NCBI RefSeq assembly: GCF_016919245.1
Contig: NZ_JAFEJA010000002.1
Span: 1,180,501 to 1,244,500 of the forward strand
Direction of reading: 5' to 3'
Length of the DNA stretch: 64,000 bases
Origin: Streptomyces zhihengii
Lineage (GTDB): Bacteria > Actinomycetota > Actinomycetes > Streptomycetales > Streptomycetaceae
The notes under the pieces are model-generated. The model did no database searches. It saw nothing but the letters and a program-made list of their open reading frames with translations, and had not been told where the DNA came from. Below are positions 1 to 7,865 of the stretch, piece after piece. The position numbers and the translations under genes were made by a program. Position 1 is the first letter of the stretch, and every line of letters begins with the position of its first letter.

Positions 1-102
1 GACGAGATCCCCGGCGCCATCGCCGGGGACATGCACACCCTGGTCCTCCATCCGGACGACACCCTGGCCCTCACGCTGCGCAGGCGGCAGGACGGCTGGT
101 AA
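1..102 (+). CDS. C-terminal end of an unidentified protein (partial)
   Basis: An open frame enters the window at base 1 and runs 33 codons to a TAA at 100-102, ending in DGW. The visible peptide (DEIPGAIAGDMHTLVLHP and on) has no motif I recognise. The start lies outside the window. It points toward the phosphatase gene at 239, with about 135 bp between them that probably contain the latter's promoter. Confidence 0.55.
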   Translation, partial: DEIPGAIAGDMHTLVLHPDDTLALTLRRRQDGW

Positions 103-238
103 CCGCACCCCCCGGCTGCCCCACCGGCCGGATCAGGACGAAGAGACGATCCAATACACCGCCCGCCCCCACGACCATGGCCGGGCGGCACACACGGGCG
201 ATCGCCGGGACCCCCGGCGCCGAGAGAAACTGGACGAC

Positions 239-1441
239 GTGGACAGATCTGCCGCTTTCGAGCGGGAACTGCGCGGTGCCGCACCGCATGCGCTGCTGGA
301 CGTGGTCACCGCCGAGCTGACCGAGCGGTACGGGGCCGAGAAGGTCGAGCTGCGCATGGCGGACTACGCCATGCGCTCGCTCCAGGCCGTCGGCGACCAG
401 CCGGGCAGCGGCGAGCCGGTCGCCGTGCACGGCACCCCCCAGGGCCGCGCGTTCGGCGCCCAGGAGCCGGCCCTCACCCGGGACGGGGGACACGTCGACG
501 TCCATCTGCCCGTCACCATCCGCGGCGACCGCCTCGGCGTGCTCTCCGTGCGCCTGCCCGACGACCACAACTCCCAGGAGCTGGTGCCCGAGCTCGAATA
601 CGTCTGCCAGGCCCTCGGGCACGAGATCCTGGTCGCCGAGCGCGACACCGACCTCTACATCCTCGCCCGCCGCGCGGCCCGGCTGACCCTCGCCGCGGAG
701 ATGCAGTGGCAGCTCCTGCCGGGACGCTCCTGCGAGCGCACCGAGTTCGCGCTCGGCGCCCACCTGGAGCCGGCGTACGCGATCTTCGGCGACAGCTACG
801 ACTGGTCGGTGTCCGCCGACCACCTCACGCTCGCGATCGCCAACGGGATGGGGGAGGGCATCGAGGCCGCCCTGCTGAGCAACCTCGCGATCAACGCGCT
901 GCGCAACGCGCGTCGCGCCGGTCTCGGACTCGCCGACCAGGCCACCCTGGCCGACCAGGCGGTCTACTCCCACTACCAGGGGCGTGCGCACGTCTCGGTG
1001 CTGCTGCTGCGCTTCGACTGCCGCACCGGCGAGGTCGAGGCGGTCGACGCCGGCTCCCCGCGCATGTGGCGCCTGCGGGACCGCGCCGTCGAGGCCGTCC
1101 CCTTCGACCACCAGCTCCCGCTGGGCATGTTCGAGGACAGCGTCTACACCACCCAGAGCTTCACGGTGCGGCCCGGCGACCGGCTGCTCTTCGGCAGCGA
1201 CGGGGTGTACGACGCCGCGTCCCCGGGCGGGGAGCCGTACGGCGACCGGGCGCTGGCCCGCTCGCTCCTCGGCACCACGCTGCTTCCCCCGGCCCAGGTG
1301 CCGCACGCCGTGCTGCGGGAACTCGCGGGCTACCACGGGGAGTCGCCGCTGGACGACGACGCCCTGGTGATCTGTCTCGACTGGTACGGGCGCCCCGGGA
1401 CCGGGGACGCGCCCGGGGCGGCGGTGGCGCCCGGGAGCTGA
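239..1441 (+). CDS. GAF-like/SpoIIE-type PP2C phosphatase, partly degenerate
   Basis: A 400-residue soluble protein starting at GTG 239. Residues about 10-150 look like a GAF sensor and about 160-385 form a SpoIIE/RsbU-type metal-dependent phosphatase fold. In such families the enzyme dephosphorylates a STAS anti-anti-sigma factor. Acidic positions are seen at D185 (GDSYDW), D321 (GSDGVYD) and D372-D374. The motif that usually reads GD-x-x-G-x-G reads ANGMGEG at 201-207, so one metal-binding Asp is Asn202 and catalysis may be weak or lost. STAS and kinase-like genes lie within 2 kb, so it probably belongs to the same partner-switching network. The gene converges on a MarR gene across a shared terminator. 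Confidence 0.85.
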   Translation: MDRSAAFERELRGAAPHALLDVVTAELTERYGAEKVELRMADYAMRSLQAVGDQPGSGEPVAVHGTPQGRAFGAQEPALTRDGGHVDVHLPVTIRGDRLGVLSVRLPDDHNSQELVPELEYVCQALGHEILVAERDTDLYILARRAARLTLAAEMQWQLLPGRSCERTEFALGAHLEPAYAIFGDSYDWSVSADHLTLAIANGMGEGIEAALLSNLAINALRNARRAGLGLADQATLADQAVYSHYQGRAHVSVLLLRFDCRTGEVEAVDAGSPRMWRLRDRAVEAVPFDHQLPLGMFEDSVYTTQSFTVRPGDRLLFGSDGVYDAASPGGEPYGDRALARSLLGTTLLPPAQVPHAVLRELAGYHGESPLDDDALVICLDWYGRPGTGDAPGAAVAPGS

Positions 1442-1452
1442 GCCCGCGGGGC

Positions 1453-1484
1453 GGCGGGGGCGGCCGTCAAGGGGCGCCCCCGCC
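1453..1484. terminator. Bidirectional stem-loop between convergent genes
   Basis: A perfect 10-bp inverted repeat (GGCGGGGGCG at 1453-1462, complement at 1475-1484) with a 12-base loop lies between the stop codons of the phosphatase (1441) and the convergent MarR gene (1489). Confidence 0.6.
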
Positions 1485-1488
1485 CGGT

Positions 1489-1995
1489 TCAGGCCGAGCG
1501 GGCGTCCTTGACCGCCGCGGGTCTCCGGGGGAGCGTGCCCGCGTCGTCCAGGGCGTCCTGGAAGCTGGAGAGCCCGTGCAGCAGCGCGGAACGCGCGGAC
1601 GGCGGCATCGCGGCGATCACCTCCAGCAGCGCCACCTGCCGCTGGGCGCGCAGATCACGCAGATAGGCCCGGCCGCGGGGGGTGAGACGCAGCTCCAGTT
1701 CGCGCCGGCTGACCTGGCTCGGCTGCCGCCTCACGAAGCCCAGCGCCTCCAGGCGGTCGCAGAGCCGGCTCACGGACGGGGGAGCCGAGCCCAGCACCTG
1801 GCCCAGGGTGCGCAGATTGATGCCGTCGTCACGGTCGAGGCAGTAGAGGACGCGCAGTTGGGACGCCGAGACCGGCGCGGGCGACACCATGTCCTTGCCG
1901 CGTTCCCAGAGCACCTCCAGGAGCTCGATCAGCTCACGGGCGGCCTCGGCGGTCGCCTCGGGTCCGCCGTCGGAAGCGGTGCTGTTCGCGTCCAT
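1489..1995 (-). CDS. MarR-family transcriptional regulator
   Basis: A 168-residue protein with a winged helix-turn-helix in the middle. The stretch ASQLRVLYCLDRDDGINLRTLGQVLGS-type followed by SVSRLCDRLEALGFV is the MarR DNA-binding core, then a wing with RRELELRLTPRGRAYL. Dimer-forming helices flank it. MarR proteins bind palindromes in nearby promoters and respond to small ligands. The ATG at 1995 follows GGAG by 11 bases. An in-frame GTG three codons upstream (2006) is the alternative start. It sits with an RsbW-like kinase and a STAS gene on the same strand, which may link it to the stress regulon, but no target site was identified. Confidence 0.85.
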   Translation of the reverse strand: MDANSTASDGGPEATAEAARELIELLEVLWERGKDMVSPAPVSASQLRVLYCLDRDDGINLRTLGQVLGSAPPSVSRLCDRLEALGFVRRQPSQVSRRELELRLTPRGRAYLRDLRAQRQVALLEVIAAMPPSARSALLHGLSSFQDALDDAGTLPRRPAAVKDARSA

Positions 1996-2252
1996 ATCTG
2001 GTGACACTCCGAAATCAGACGTCCTCGGCCGGTGGCGCCGCCTGCGCTCCGCGCGCCTGCCCTTGCCTCTCCCGGAAAGCGTTGACCGTTCGGCTACGCG
2101 GCACGCGTGGTGGAACGTGCCGTGTGCGGGGCGCCGCTCCCGGCGCGGGCCGGGCGGGTCGCTCCGCGCCCCCACCATATCCGGCCACCTCACCTGGTCG
2201 GCAGCGAAGGCGCACGTCGCTCCGTTCCCCGGGGCGCACCGGCCGGTCACCG

Positions 2253-2648
2253 TCAGGCGTCCGAGGGGGCGCCCAGCACGTGCGCCCACACCCGCTTGCC
2301 GTCGGCACGGCTGTCCACTCCCCACCCCGCGGCCAGATGGTCGAGCAGGTGCAGACCGAAACCGCCGGACGCGGTGGAGACCCCCGGGGTGCGCTGGGCG
2401 AGGGGGGCCGGGCTCCCGTCGCGCACGGCGATCCGCACGCCGTCGGGGAGCGGCTCGACGTGCAGCCAGGCGTCGGTGCCCGCGTGGCGGTGGGCGTTGG
2501 TCACCAGCTCCGACACCAGCAGGACGGCCACCTCGACCCGCTCGGACGGCCAGCCCCAGGTGCCGAGGGCGGCGGCGGTCAGGTCGCGGGCACGGGCGAA
2601 CGCGCCCGGCTCCTGCGGGATGTGCCAGATGTGCCCTTGTGCGTCCAT
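2253..2648 (-). CDS. RsbW-like HATPase, anti-sigma/serine kinase type
   Basis: About 131 residues with the GHKL ATPase fold of anti-sigma kinases. The N box is seen as SELVTNAHRHAG (E47, N51), followed by a D-x-G motif (VRDGSPAP) and a glycine-rich GGFGLHLL segment. Such proteins bind a sigma factor or phosphorylate a STAS partner. The start at 2648 follows a GGCGGGGG stretch. A longer reading from 2690 adds 14 residues with no better ribosome site. It lies between a MarR gene and a STAS antagonist gene on the same strand. Spacing is over 150 bp on each side, so they may be separate transcripts. Many actinomycete homologues lack an assigned sigma partner. Confidence 0.83.
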   Translation of the reverse strand: MDAQGHIWHIPQEPGAFARARDLTAAALGTWGWPSERVEVAVLLVSELVTNAHRHAGTDAWLHVEPLPDGVRIAVRDGSPAPLAQRTPGVSTASGGFGLHLLDHLAAGWGVDSRADGKRVWAHVLGAPSDA

Positions 2649-2816
2649 CACATCCCCCGCCTCGTTCGCCCCGGCCTGAAAATACCGCATCGAAGGCTAC
2701 GCGATGGCCGCCCGGCCCCGCTCGCCCTGCGCGGGCCCGTCCCGTGACCGGCCCGCGTGCCCGGGCTCCGCGGCACCCCCCGTCGCCGGGGAGCGCGCCG
2801 CGGAGCCGGCGGGCGC

Positions 2817-3191
2817 CTACTCCTCCCCGGCCTGCCGGATGGCCGCGACGGCCGTCTCGACATCGGTGTGCAGGGGAGTGGTCACCGTCAGACCGGTGAT
2901 CTCCAGCAGCCGCCGCACCGCCGGGGTCGGGGCCACCAGATGCACGTCCCCGCCCTTCTCCCGGGCCTCGCGGGAGCCCTTGATCACGACGTTGAGGCCG
3001 GAGGAGTCCATGAACGTCAGCGCCGACAGGTCCAGCACCAGATGACGGCGGCCGTGCGTGAACTGGTTCGCCATGTGGTGGTGCAGGAACGTGGCGGACT
3101 CGATGTCCAGCTCGCCCCCGACGGTCAGGACGGCCGTCGCGTCGTCGAGGATCTCGACCTCGATGTCCAGGTTCTCTTCTCGAACGGCCAT
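2817..3191 (-). CDS. STAS-domain anti-anti-sigma factor
   Basis: A 124-residue single-domain STAS protein of the SpoIIAA/RsbV type. The conserved phosphorylation loop is MDSSGLNVV with D62-S63-S64-G65. The family is phosphorylated by an RsbW-like kinase and reactivated by a SpoIIE-type phosphatase, both of which are encoded nearby (2253-2648, 239-1441 and 4067-5773). The ATG at 3191 has AGGAG six bases upstream. Upstream in-frame codons to 3290 look like untranslated leader. Which kinase and phosphatase it uses cannot be told from the sequence. Confidence 0.87.
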   Translation of the reverse strand: MAVREENLDIEVEILDDATAVLTVGGELDIESATFLHHHMANQFTHGRRHLVLDLSALTFMDSSGLNVVIKGSREAREKGGDVHLVAPTPAVRRLLEITGLTVTTPLHTDVETAVAAIRQAGEE

Positions 3192-3425
3192 GGCTCTCCT
3201 GCTCTTCGATGGTAGGGACGTCCCGGGATACGGACCCGGCTCCGGCCCGGACGCCTGCGCGGCGCCCAGGCACACATTGTCATGCGGCAACTGTCACTGT
3301 CCGGCGGGGGCCGGGACGGGCCGGGCATGCCGCACGGGAACGAGGGCAGGCGAAGGGCAGGACGGCGGCCGGACGGCACACGGATCACAGACCCCGGCTG
3401 CCCCCGGACGAAAGGACGATGCACC

Positions 3426-3845
3426 ATGACGGCAGGCGGCACCCCGATCCTGACCACGCTCACCGACTGCGACCAGACCGTGGCCGACGCCGACGAGGAC
3501 GTACGCGGCCGGAAGGTGACGGACGCGGAGGGCAACGACCTCGGACGCGTCGGCGACCTCATCGTCGACGCCGACGAGCGCAAGGTCCGGTTCCTGCTGG
3601 TCGAGCACGGCGGCTTCCTCGGGCTGGGCGAGAAGAAGTCCTTCGTCCCCGTGGACGCCGTGGTGCGGATCACCGACACCCAGGTCCACATCGCGCCCTC
3701 CCACGAACAGGTCGCCGAGGCCCCCGCGTACGACCCCGACCTCGTCGACGCGAACGAGTACTACGCGGGCGTCTACCGCCACTACGGCTACGCCCCCTAC
3801 TGGGGGGCGGGCTACGTCTACCCGGGGTACCCGTTCATCCGCTGA
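3426..3845 (+). CDS. PRC-barrel domain protein
   Basis: A 139-residue protein with a PRC-barrel at about residues 20-90 (VRGRKVTDAEGNDLGRVGDL, then RKVRFLLVEHGG and FVPVDAVVRI). The C-terminal 40 residues are rich in Tyr, Gly and Pro (YYAGVYRHYGYAPYWGAGYVY). PRC-barrel proteins in actinomycetes are often stress-associated or act in RNA and membrane contexts; the role of this one is unknown. The ATG at 3426 follows AAAGGA. It is divergent from the STAS gene at 3191, so the 230 bp between them probably carry two promoters. Confidence 0.8.
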   Translation: MTAGGTPILTTLTDCDQTVADADEDVRGRKVTDAEGNDLGRVGDLIVDADERKVRFLLVEHGGFLGLGEKKSFVPVDAVVRITDTQVHIAPSHEQVAEAPAYDPDLVDANEYYAGVYRHYGYAPYWGAGYVYPGYPFIR

Positions 3846-3862
3846 CCGGCGCGGCCGTACGA

Positions 3863-3932
3863 GCCCGCGATGTGAAGCCGGTGCGCCGCCCGTATGTGCC
3901 CGCGATGTGAAGCCGGTGCGCCGCCCGTGTGT
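3863..3932. repeat. Two tandem copies of a 35-bp unit
   Basis: Copies at 3863-3897 and 3898-3932 begin GCCCGCGATGTGAAGCC and differ only at one base near the 3' end (GTATGT against GTGTGT). They lie just after the PRC-barrel gene and upstream of the phosphatase-B12-STAS operon. Confidence 0.8.
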
Positions 3933-4066
3933 GGGTGTTGCCGTACGGCATCGATCGGGGGGTGATTGCGGCGGCTCGGCTTGATGCCGCTTCGCCCGGT
4001 GGGCGAAGGTGGCTCCACCCGTGATGTCCAGCGGAAGGGACAGGGCCGGCCCGCCGGCCCTGCACT

Positions 4067-5773
4067 ATGACAGCTCCCGAGGAGTCCCCGGTTCAACAGC
4101 AAGGCATGCCGACCGTGACCGTTTCCTGGCTGCGGGCGCCCTACCCGTCGTTCGTGGTCGACGCCGACGGAGGCGTGGTGGAGGTCAACGAGGCCGCCAC
4201 CCGCCTCTTCCCCGGGATGATCACCGGCGCATGGCTGGCCGACGTCGCCCCGTCCTGGCTGGCCGACGCGCACAGCCGGTTCACCGCGGCCGCCCGGCGC
4301 CGCGCCGACCCGCCCGGCGGACACCCGGCGGAACCCGGACCGGCCGGGGTCTTCCCCGTGCAGGCCGCCCGGGGCCCCCACGGGGGACGGATGTTCGCCG
4401 CGCACCCCACACCCTCGGCGGGCGGCGACGTGGCCTGGTGGCTGGCCGACGACACCGACCGGCACGCCGCCGAGGAGGCCCTGCGCGGTGAACGCGAACG
4501 GGCGCTGCTCCTGACGGAGGCGTCCTCCCGGCTCCTGGCCTCGCTGAACGTCGACCGCTGCATGGAGGTGACCGCCCAGCTCGCCGCGGAGCACCTCGCC
4601 GACGCGGCGGTCGTGGTCGCCCCGCGCAGCGGCCGCCGCCACGCCGTCATCGCCGCCTCCGAGGGGCGGACGAGCAGGCACACCACCACCATGGACCCCA
4701 CCCTCGTCCCCGGCCTCGCCGAGGCCCTCCAGGGCTTCCCGCCCGTGCCGTCCCGGTGGATAGACCCCCTGGCCCTGCCCGGCTGGGTGGTCCCCGACGG
4801 CTGGGACGGCCCGGTGGGCTCCGTGGTGGTCACCCCGCTCCCCGGGCACGGGGTGCCGGCGGGGGCGCTGATCCTGCTCCGCCGCGACGGCCACGCCGCC
4901 TTCACGGCGTCGGACGAACTGTTCGGCCGCCTGTTCGCGGCGCGCGCCGGTGCGGCGGTCTCCGCCGCCCGGATGTACAGCGAGCAGGCCACCATCACCC
5001 GGACCCTGATGGCCGAGCTGCTCCCCCCGCGCCTCCACCACGTGAACGGCGTCGACTTCGCCGGCGGCTACCGCGCCGCCCGCGACTCCGAACGCATCGG
5101 CGGCGACTTCTACGACGTCCATCCGGGGGCGACGCCCGACAGCCCGTCCCTGGTGGTGCTCGGCGACGTCTGCGGCAAGGGGCTGGAGGCGGCCGTGCTC
5201 ACCGGCAGGATCCGCACCACCCTCCAGGCGATGATCCCGCTCGCGGGGGACCACCAGCAGATGCTGAGACTGCTCAACGGCTCGCTGGTGACGTCCCGGC
5301 ACACCCGGTTCGCCACACTGGTCCTGGCCTCCGTGCGGCGCGAGGGCGGCCGCACGGGCCTGCGGCTGACCAGCGCCGGCCACCCGCCGCCGCTGATCGT
5401 GCGCAACACCGGCGAGGTCGAGGAGGCCGACACCGCGGGCACCCTCGTCGGCGCCCTGCCCGAGGTGACGGCCCGCTCGGCGGCCGTGGACCTGGCGCCG
5501 GGCGAGACCTGCGTGCTCTACACCGACGGGATCACCGAGGCACGCGGCGGCCCGCTCGGCGGCGAGATGTTCGGCGAGACCCGGCTGAAGGCGGCGCTCG
5601 GCGAGTGCGCCGGACTGCCGGCCGAGGCCGTGGTCGAACGGGTGCAGATGCTCGCGTCCCAGTGGGTGGGCGACCGGGCCCACGACGACATGGCCGTCGT
5701 CGCCATCACGGCTCCGCACTCGACGCATCTCACGGCGGTGGACGGCCGCACCCGGGGCAGGTTCACCGCATGA
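4067..5773 (+). CDS. PAS-GAF-SpoIIE phosphatase, first gene of a B12/STAS operon
   Basis: A 568-residue soluble sensor phosphatase. Residues about 20-135 resemble a PAS domain (SFVVDADGGVVEVNEAATRLF). About 145-310 is GAF-like, introduced by a helix with ALLLTEASSRLLASL. About 325-550 is a SpoIIE/RsbU PP2C domain with complete acidic motifs: GGDFYD (D347), GDVCGKG (D367), LYTDG (D487) and HDDM (D540-D541). It should dephosphorylate a phospho-STAS partner, and the STAS protein two genes downstream is the obvious candidate. The stop overlaps the next start (ATGA at 5770-5773), implying translational coupling. No clear Shine-Dalgarno precedes ATG 4067. An internal ATG at 4106 is an alternative. 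Confidence 0.88.
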   Translation: MTAPEESPVQQQGMPTVTVSWLRAPYPSFVVDADGGVVEVNEAATRLFPGMITGAWLADVAPSWLADAHSRFTAAARRRADPPGGHPAEPGPAGVFPVQAARGPHGGRMFAAHPTPSAGGDVAWWLADDTDRHAAEEALRGERERALLLTEASSRLLASLNVDRCMEVTAQLAAEHLADAAVVVAPRSGRRHAVIAASEGRTSRHTTTMDPTLVPGLAEALQGFPPVPSRWIDPLALPGWVVPDGWDGPVGSVVVTPLPGHGVPAGALILLRRDGHAAFTASDELFGRLFAARAGAAVSAARMYSEQATITRTLMAELLPPRLHHVNGVDFAGGYRAARDSERIGGDFYDVHPGATPDSPSLVVLGDVCGKGLEAAVLTGRIRTTLQAMIPLAGDHQQMLRLLNGSLVTSRHTRFATLVLASVRREGGRTGLRLTSAGHPPPLIVRNTGEVEEADTAGTLVGALPEVTARSAAVDLAPGETCVLYTDGITEARGGPLGGEMFGETRLKAALGECAGLPAEAVVERVQMLASQWVGDRAHDDMAVVAITAPHSTHLTAVDGRTRGRFTA

Positions 5774-6939
5774 CCGCAGCTCCCACCGCCCCCGACGGCG
5801 CCCCGGGCCCCGACGGCTCCCCGGCCCGCGACGGCGCCACCGCCCCCGAGGCCGGCGGCGCCGCGCCCGCCGACGCCGCACGGGCCTGCCGCGACACCCG
5901 CGACCTGCTCTGGTCCGCCCTGGCCGGACGGGACGAACAGGCCGCCGCCCGCGCCGTGTTCGACGCCCTCGACGGCGGTGTCACCACCGAACAGGTGCTG
6001 CTCGACGTCATCGCGCCCGTCCAGGCCCGGGTGGGCGAGGAATGGGCCGCCGGCCGGATCGGCGTCGCCCAGGAGCACGCCGTGACCGCCATCCACGAGC
6101 GGGTCATCGCCGCGTTCGCCCTGCGCGCCGCCCCGCCCGGGACCCCGTGCGCCGGCCGGGTCGCGGTGGCCTGCGTCGACGGCGAATGGCACGCGCTGCC
6201 GGCCCGGATCCTCGCCGAGGTGCTGCGCGCCCGCGGATTCACCGTGGACTTCCTCGGCGCGCAGGTGCCGACCCCCCATCTGATCGCCCACCTCCACCAG
6301 ACCGGCCCCGACATCGTCGCCCTCTCGTCCTCCCTGCCGACCCGGCTGCCGGCCGCCCACGCGGCGATCTCCGCCGTGCAGGCCATCGGCCTGCCGGTGA
6401 TCGCCGGCGGCGCGGCCTTCGGGACCGACGGCCGCTACGCCCGCCTGCTCGGGGCGGACGGCTGGGCCGCGGACGCCCGCGACGCCGTCGAGGTCATCGG
6501 GCAGACGCTGGGCGGGGGCGACCGCACCGCCTTCCACCAGCCGATCGACGACCTGCCCCACCTCGCCGACCAGGAGTACACCCTGATCAGCCGGGGCCGT
6601 CCCGACCTGGTGCGCACCACCCTCACCGGCCTGGCGGAGCGCCTCCCGGCCGTGCGCGCCTACACCGACCGCCAGCGCGAGCGGACCTCGGAGGACCTCG
6701 CGCACATCGTCGACTTCCTGGCCGTGTCCCTGTACACCGACGACCGCGCGCTGTTCGGCGGCTTCCTCGGCTGGACGGGCGACATCCTGGAAGCCCGGGG
6801 CGTCCCGGCGGACGTCCTGCTGCCCGGCCTGGAGCTGCTGTCGGACGAGCTCAAGGACTTCCCCCGCGCCCTCCGCCACCTCGCACACGGCCGCGCCACC
6901 GTCGCGGCCCGCCCGAAAGCAGCATCCGGACAGGTATGA
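5770..6939 (+). CDS. Cobalamin-binding sensor with W-x9-EH motif, no DNA-binding domain
   Basis: A 389-residue protein. After a Pro/Ala-rich leader, residues about 40-115 form the four-helix cap seen in B12 proteins, with W92, E102 and H103 in exact W-x9-EH spacing, the motif of the CarH/LitR light sensors. Residues about 128-245 are the Rossmann-type B12 domain with E139-x-H141-x-x-P (usually E/D-x-H-x-x-G), S187-x-L189 and G213-G214. His141 would be the lower axial ligand. Unlike CarH there is no N-terminal MerR helix-turn-helix. Instead a helical C-terminal region (about 290-380) follows, possibly an RsbR-like globin-type interaction domain (inference). Both ends overlap neighbours by ATGA, fixing it between a phosphatase and a STAS gene. 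Confidence 0.88.
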   Translation: MTAAPTAPDGAPGPDGSPARDGATAPEAGGAAPADAARACRDTRDLLWSALAGRDEQAAARAVFDALDGGVTTEQVLLDVIAPVQARVGEEWAAGRIGVAQEHAVTAIHERVIAAFALRAAPPGTPCAGRVAVACVDGEWHALPARILAEVLRARGFTVDFLGAQVPTPHLIAHLHQTGPDIVALSSSLPTRLPAAHAAISAVQAIGLPVIAGGAAFGTDGRYARLLGADGWAADARDAVEVIGQTLGGGDRTAFHQPIDDLPHLADQEYTLISRGRPDLVRTTLTGLAERLPAVRAYTDRQRERTSEDLAHIVDFLAVSLYTDDRALFGGFLGWTGDILEARGVPADVLLPGLELLSDELKDFPRALRHLAHGRATVAARPKAASGQV

Positions 6940-7325
6940 CCACACACCCCGACGACATCCTCCACCTCACCGTCTGCACCGCGGACGACGGCGGGGTGTG
7001 CCTGCGCCTCGTGGGCGAACTCGACTGGGAGAGCGCGGGCGATCTCGTCGAGACCGCCCGCGAACAGCTCGGCCGGCAGCCGCGGCCGCGCCCCGCCGTG
7101 CACCTCGACTGCGCCCAGCTCTCGGTGTGCGACTCGACGGGGCTCTCGGCGCTGCTGATGGTGCACCGCGACGTCACGGCCGCGGGCGCCTCGCTGCGCC
7201 TGGACAACCGGCCGGCCTTCCTCGACCGCATGCTCGCGCTCACCGGCACCCTGGACCACCTCACCGGCACCCCGCCGGCGCGGACCGCACGGCTGGACGG
7301 CGACGGGACCGACGCCCCGCGCTGA
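6936..7325 (+). CDS. STAS-domain anti-anti-sigma factor
   Basis: A 129-residue STAS protein closing the operon. The phosphorylation loop is CDSTGLSAL with D66-S67-T68-G69. Its ATG at 6936 overlaps the stop of the B12 protein (ATGA), so stoichiometric synthesis with the sensor and phosphatase is likely. It is the natural substrate for the upstream SpoIIE phosphatase. The kinase is not in the operon; the RsbW-like protein at 2253-2648 is the nearest candidate (inference). The C-terminal 20 residues are low-complexity. Confidence 0.87.
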   Translation: MTTHPDDILHLTVCTADDGGVCLRLVGELDWESAGDLVETAREQLGRQPRPRPAVHLDCAQLSVCDSTGLSALLMVHRDVTAAGASLRLDNRPAFLDRMLALTGTLDHLTGTPPARTARLDGDGTDAPR

Positions 7326-7442
7326 GCCGCGCCGGTAGCCACCTTTTAGTGGGTACTTGGCAGACGCCCGGGGCCCGGCGAGTCTTGGTGACGGGAGGCG
7401 GGCACCGGGCCGGCCGCCCGGCGGGAAGGAGGTGGCGCGGTG

Positions 7443-7811
7443 TCAGGCGACCGGTGAGGCCCCGGCCGCCGCGGACCGTCCGGCCAGCATGTCCAGCCGG
7501 CGGTGCCCCCACGCGGACAGGGGCGCCAGCGCCTCGGAGAGGTCGCGGCCGAACGGGGTCAGGGAGTACTCCGTCCGCAGCGGCAGCACGTCGTGCACCT
7601 CCCGGTGCACCAGTCCGTCCGACTCCATCTCGCGCAGCGCCTGCGTGAGCACCTTCTCGCTCAGGCCCGGCAGGGCCCGGCGCAGCGCGCCGGGGCGCTG
7701 CGGGCCGGCCTCCAACTGCCACAGCAGAGCGGTCTTCCACTTGCCGTCGATCACGGCGACCGCAGCGGTCACTCCGCACACCTCCGGATCCAGGGCACGG
7801 CTTCGCGTCAT
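7443..7811 (-). CDS. HxlR-family winged-helix regulator
   Basis: A 122-residue regulator with the family signature DGKWKTALLWQL, then ALRRALPGLSEKVLTQALREMESDGLV (recognition helix) and the wing VLPLRTEYSLTPFG. HxlR proteins are dimeric sensors of electrophiles or redox change and often control a divergent oxidoreductase. That is the arrangement here, with the imine-reductase-like gene starting at 7866. The ATG at 7811 follows AAGGACGG by about eight bases. Confidence 0.88.
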   Translation of the reverse strand: MTRSRALDPEVCGVTAAVAVIDGKWKTALLWQLEAGPQRPGALRRALPGLSEKVLTQALREMESDGLVHREVHDVLPLRTEYSLTPFGRDLSEALAPLSAWGHRRLDMLAGRSAAAGASPVA

Positions 7812-7865
7812 CGCCGATCCGTCCTTTTTATTGCCATCCACCCATATTCGTACGGGAGTTGTCTC
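7812..7865. promoter_or_regulatory. Divergent promoter and probable operator region of the HxlR/reductase pair
   Basis: The 54 bp between two divergent starts must hold both promoters and probably the HxlR binding site. It includes an unusually AT-rich run (CCTTTTTATTGCC and CCCATATTCGTACGG). No clean palindrome is visible. Confidence 0.4.

Noticed and set aside
3933..4066. Cobalamin riboswitch before the B12-sensor operon
   Set aside because: The 134 bp before the start show no B12-box-like sequence (GCCACTG) and no matching stems, so no riboswitch is called.
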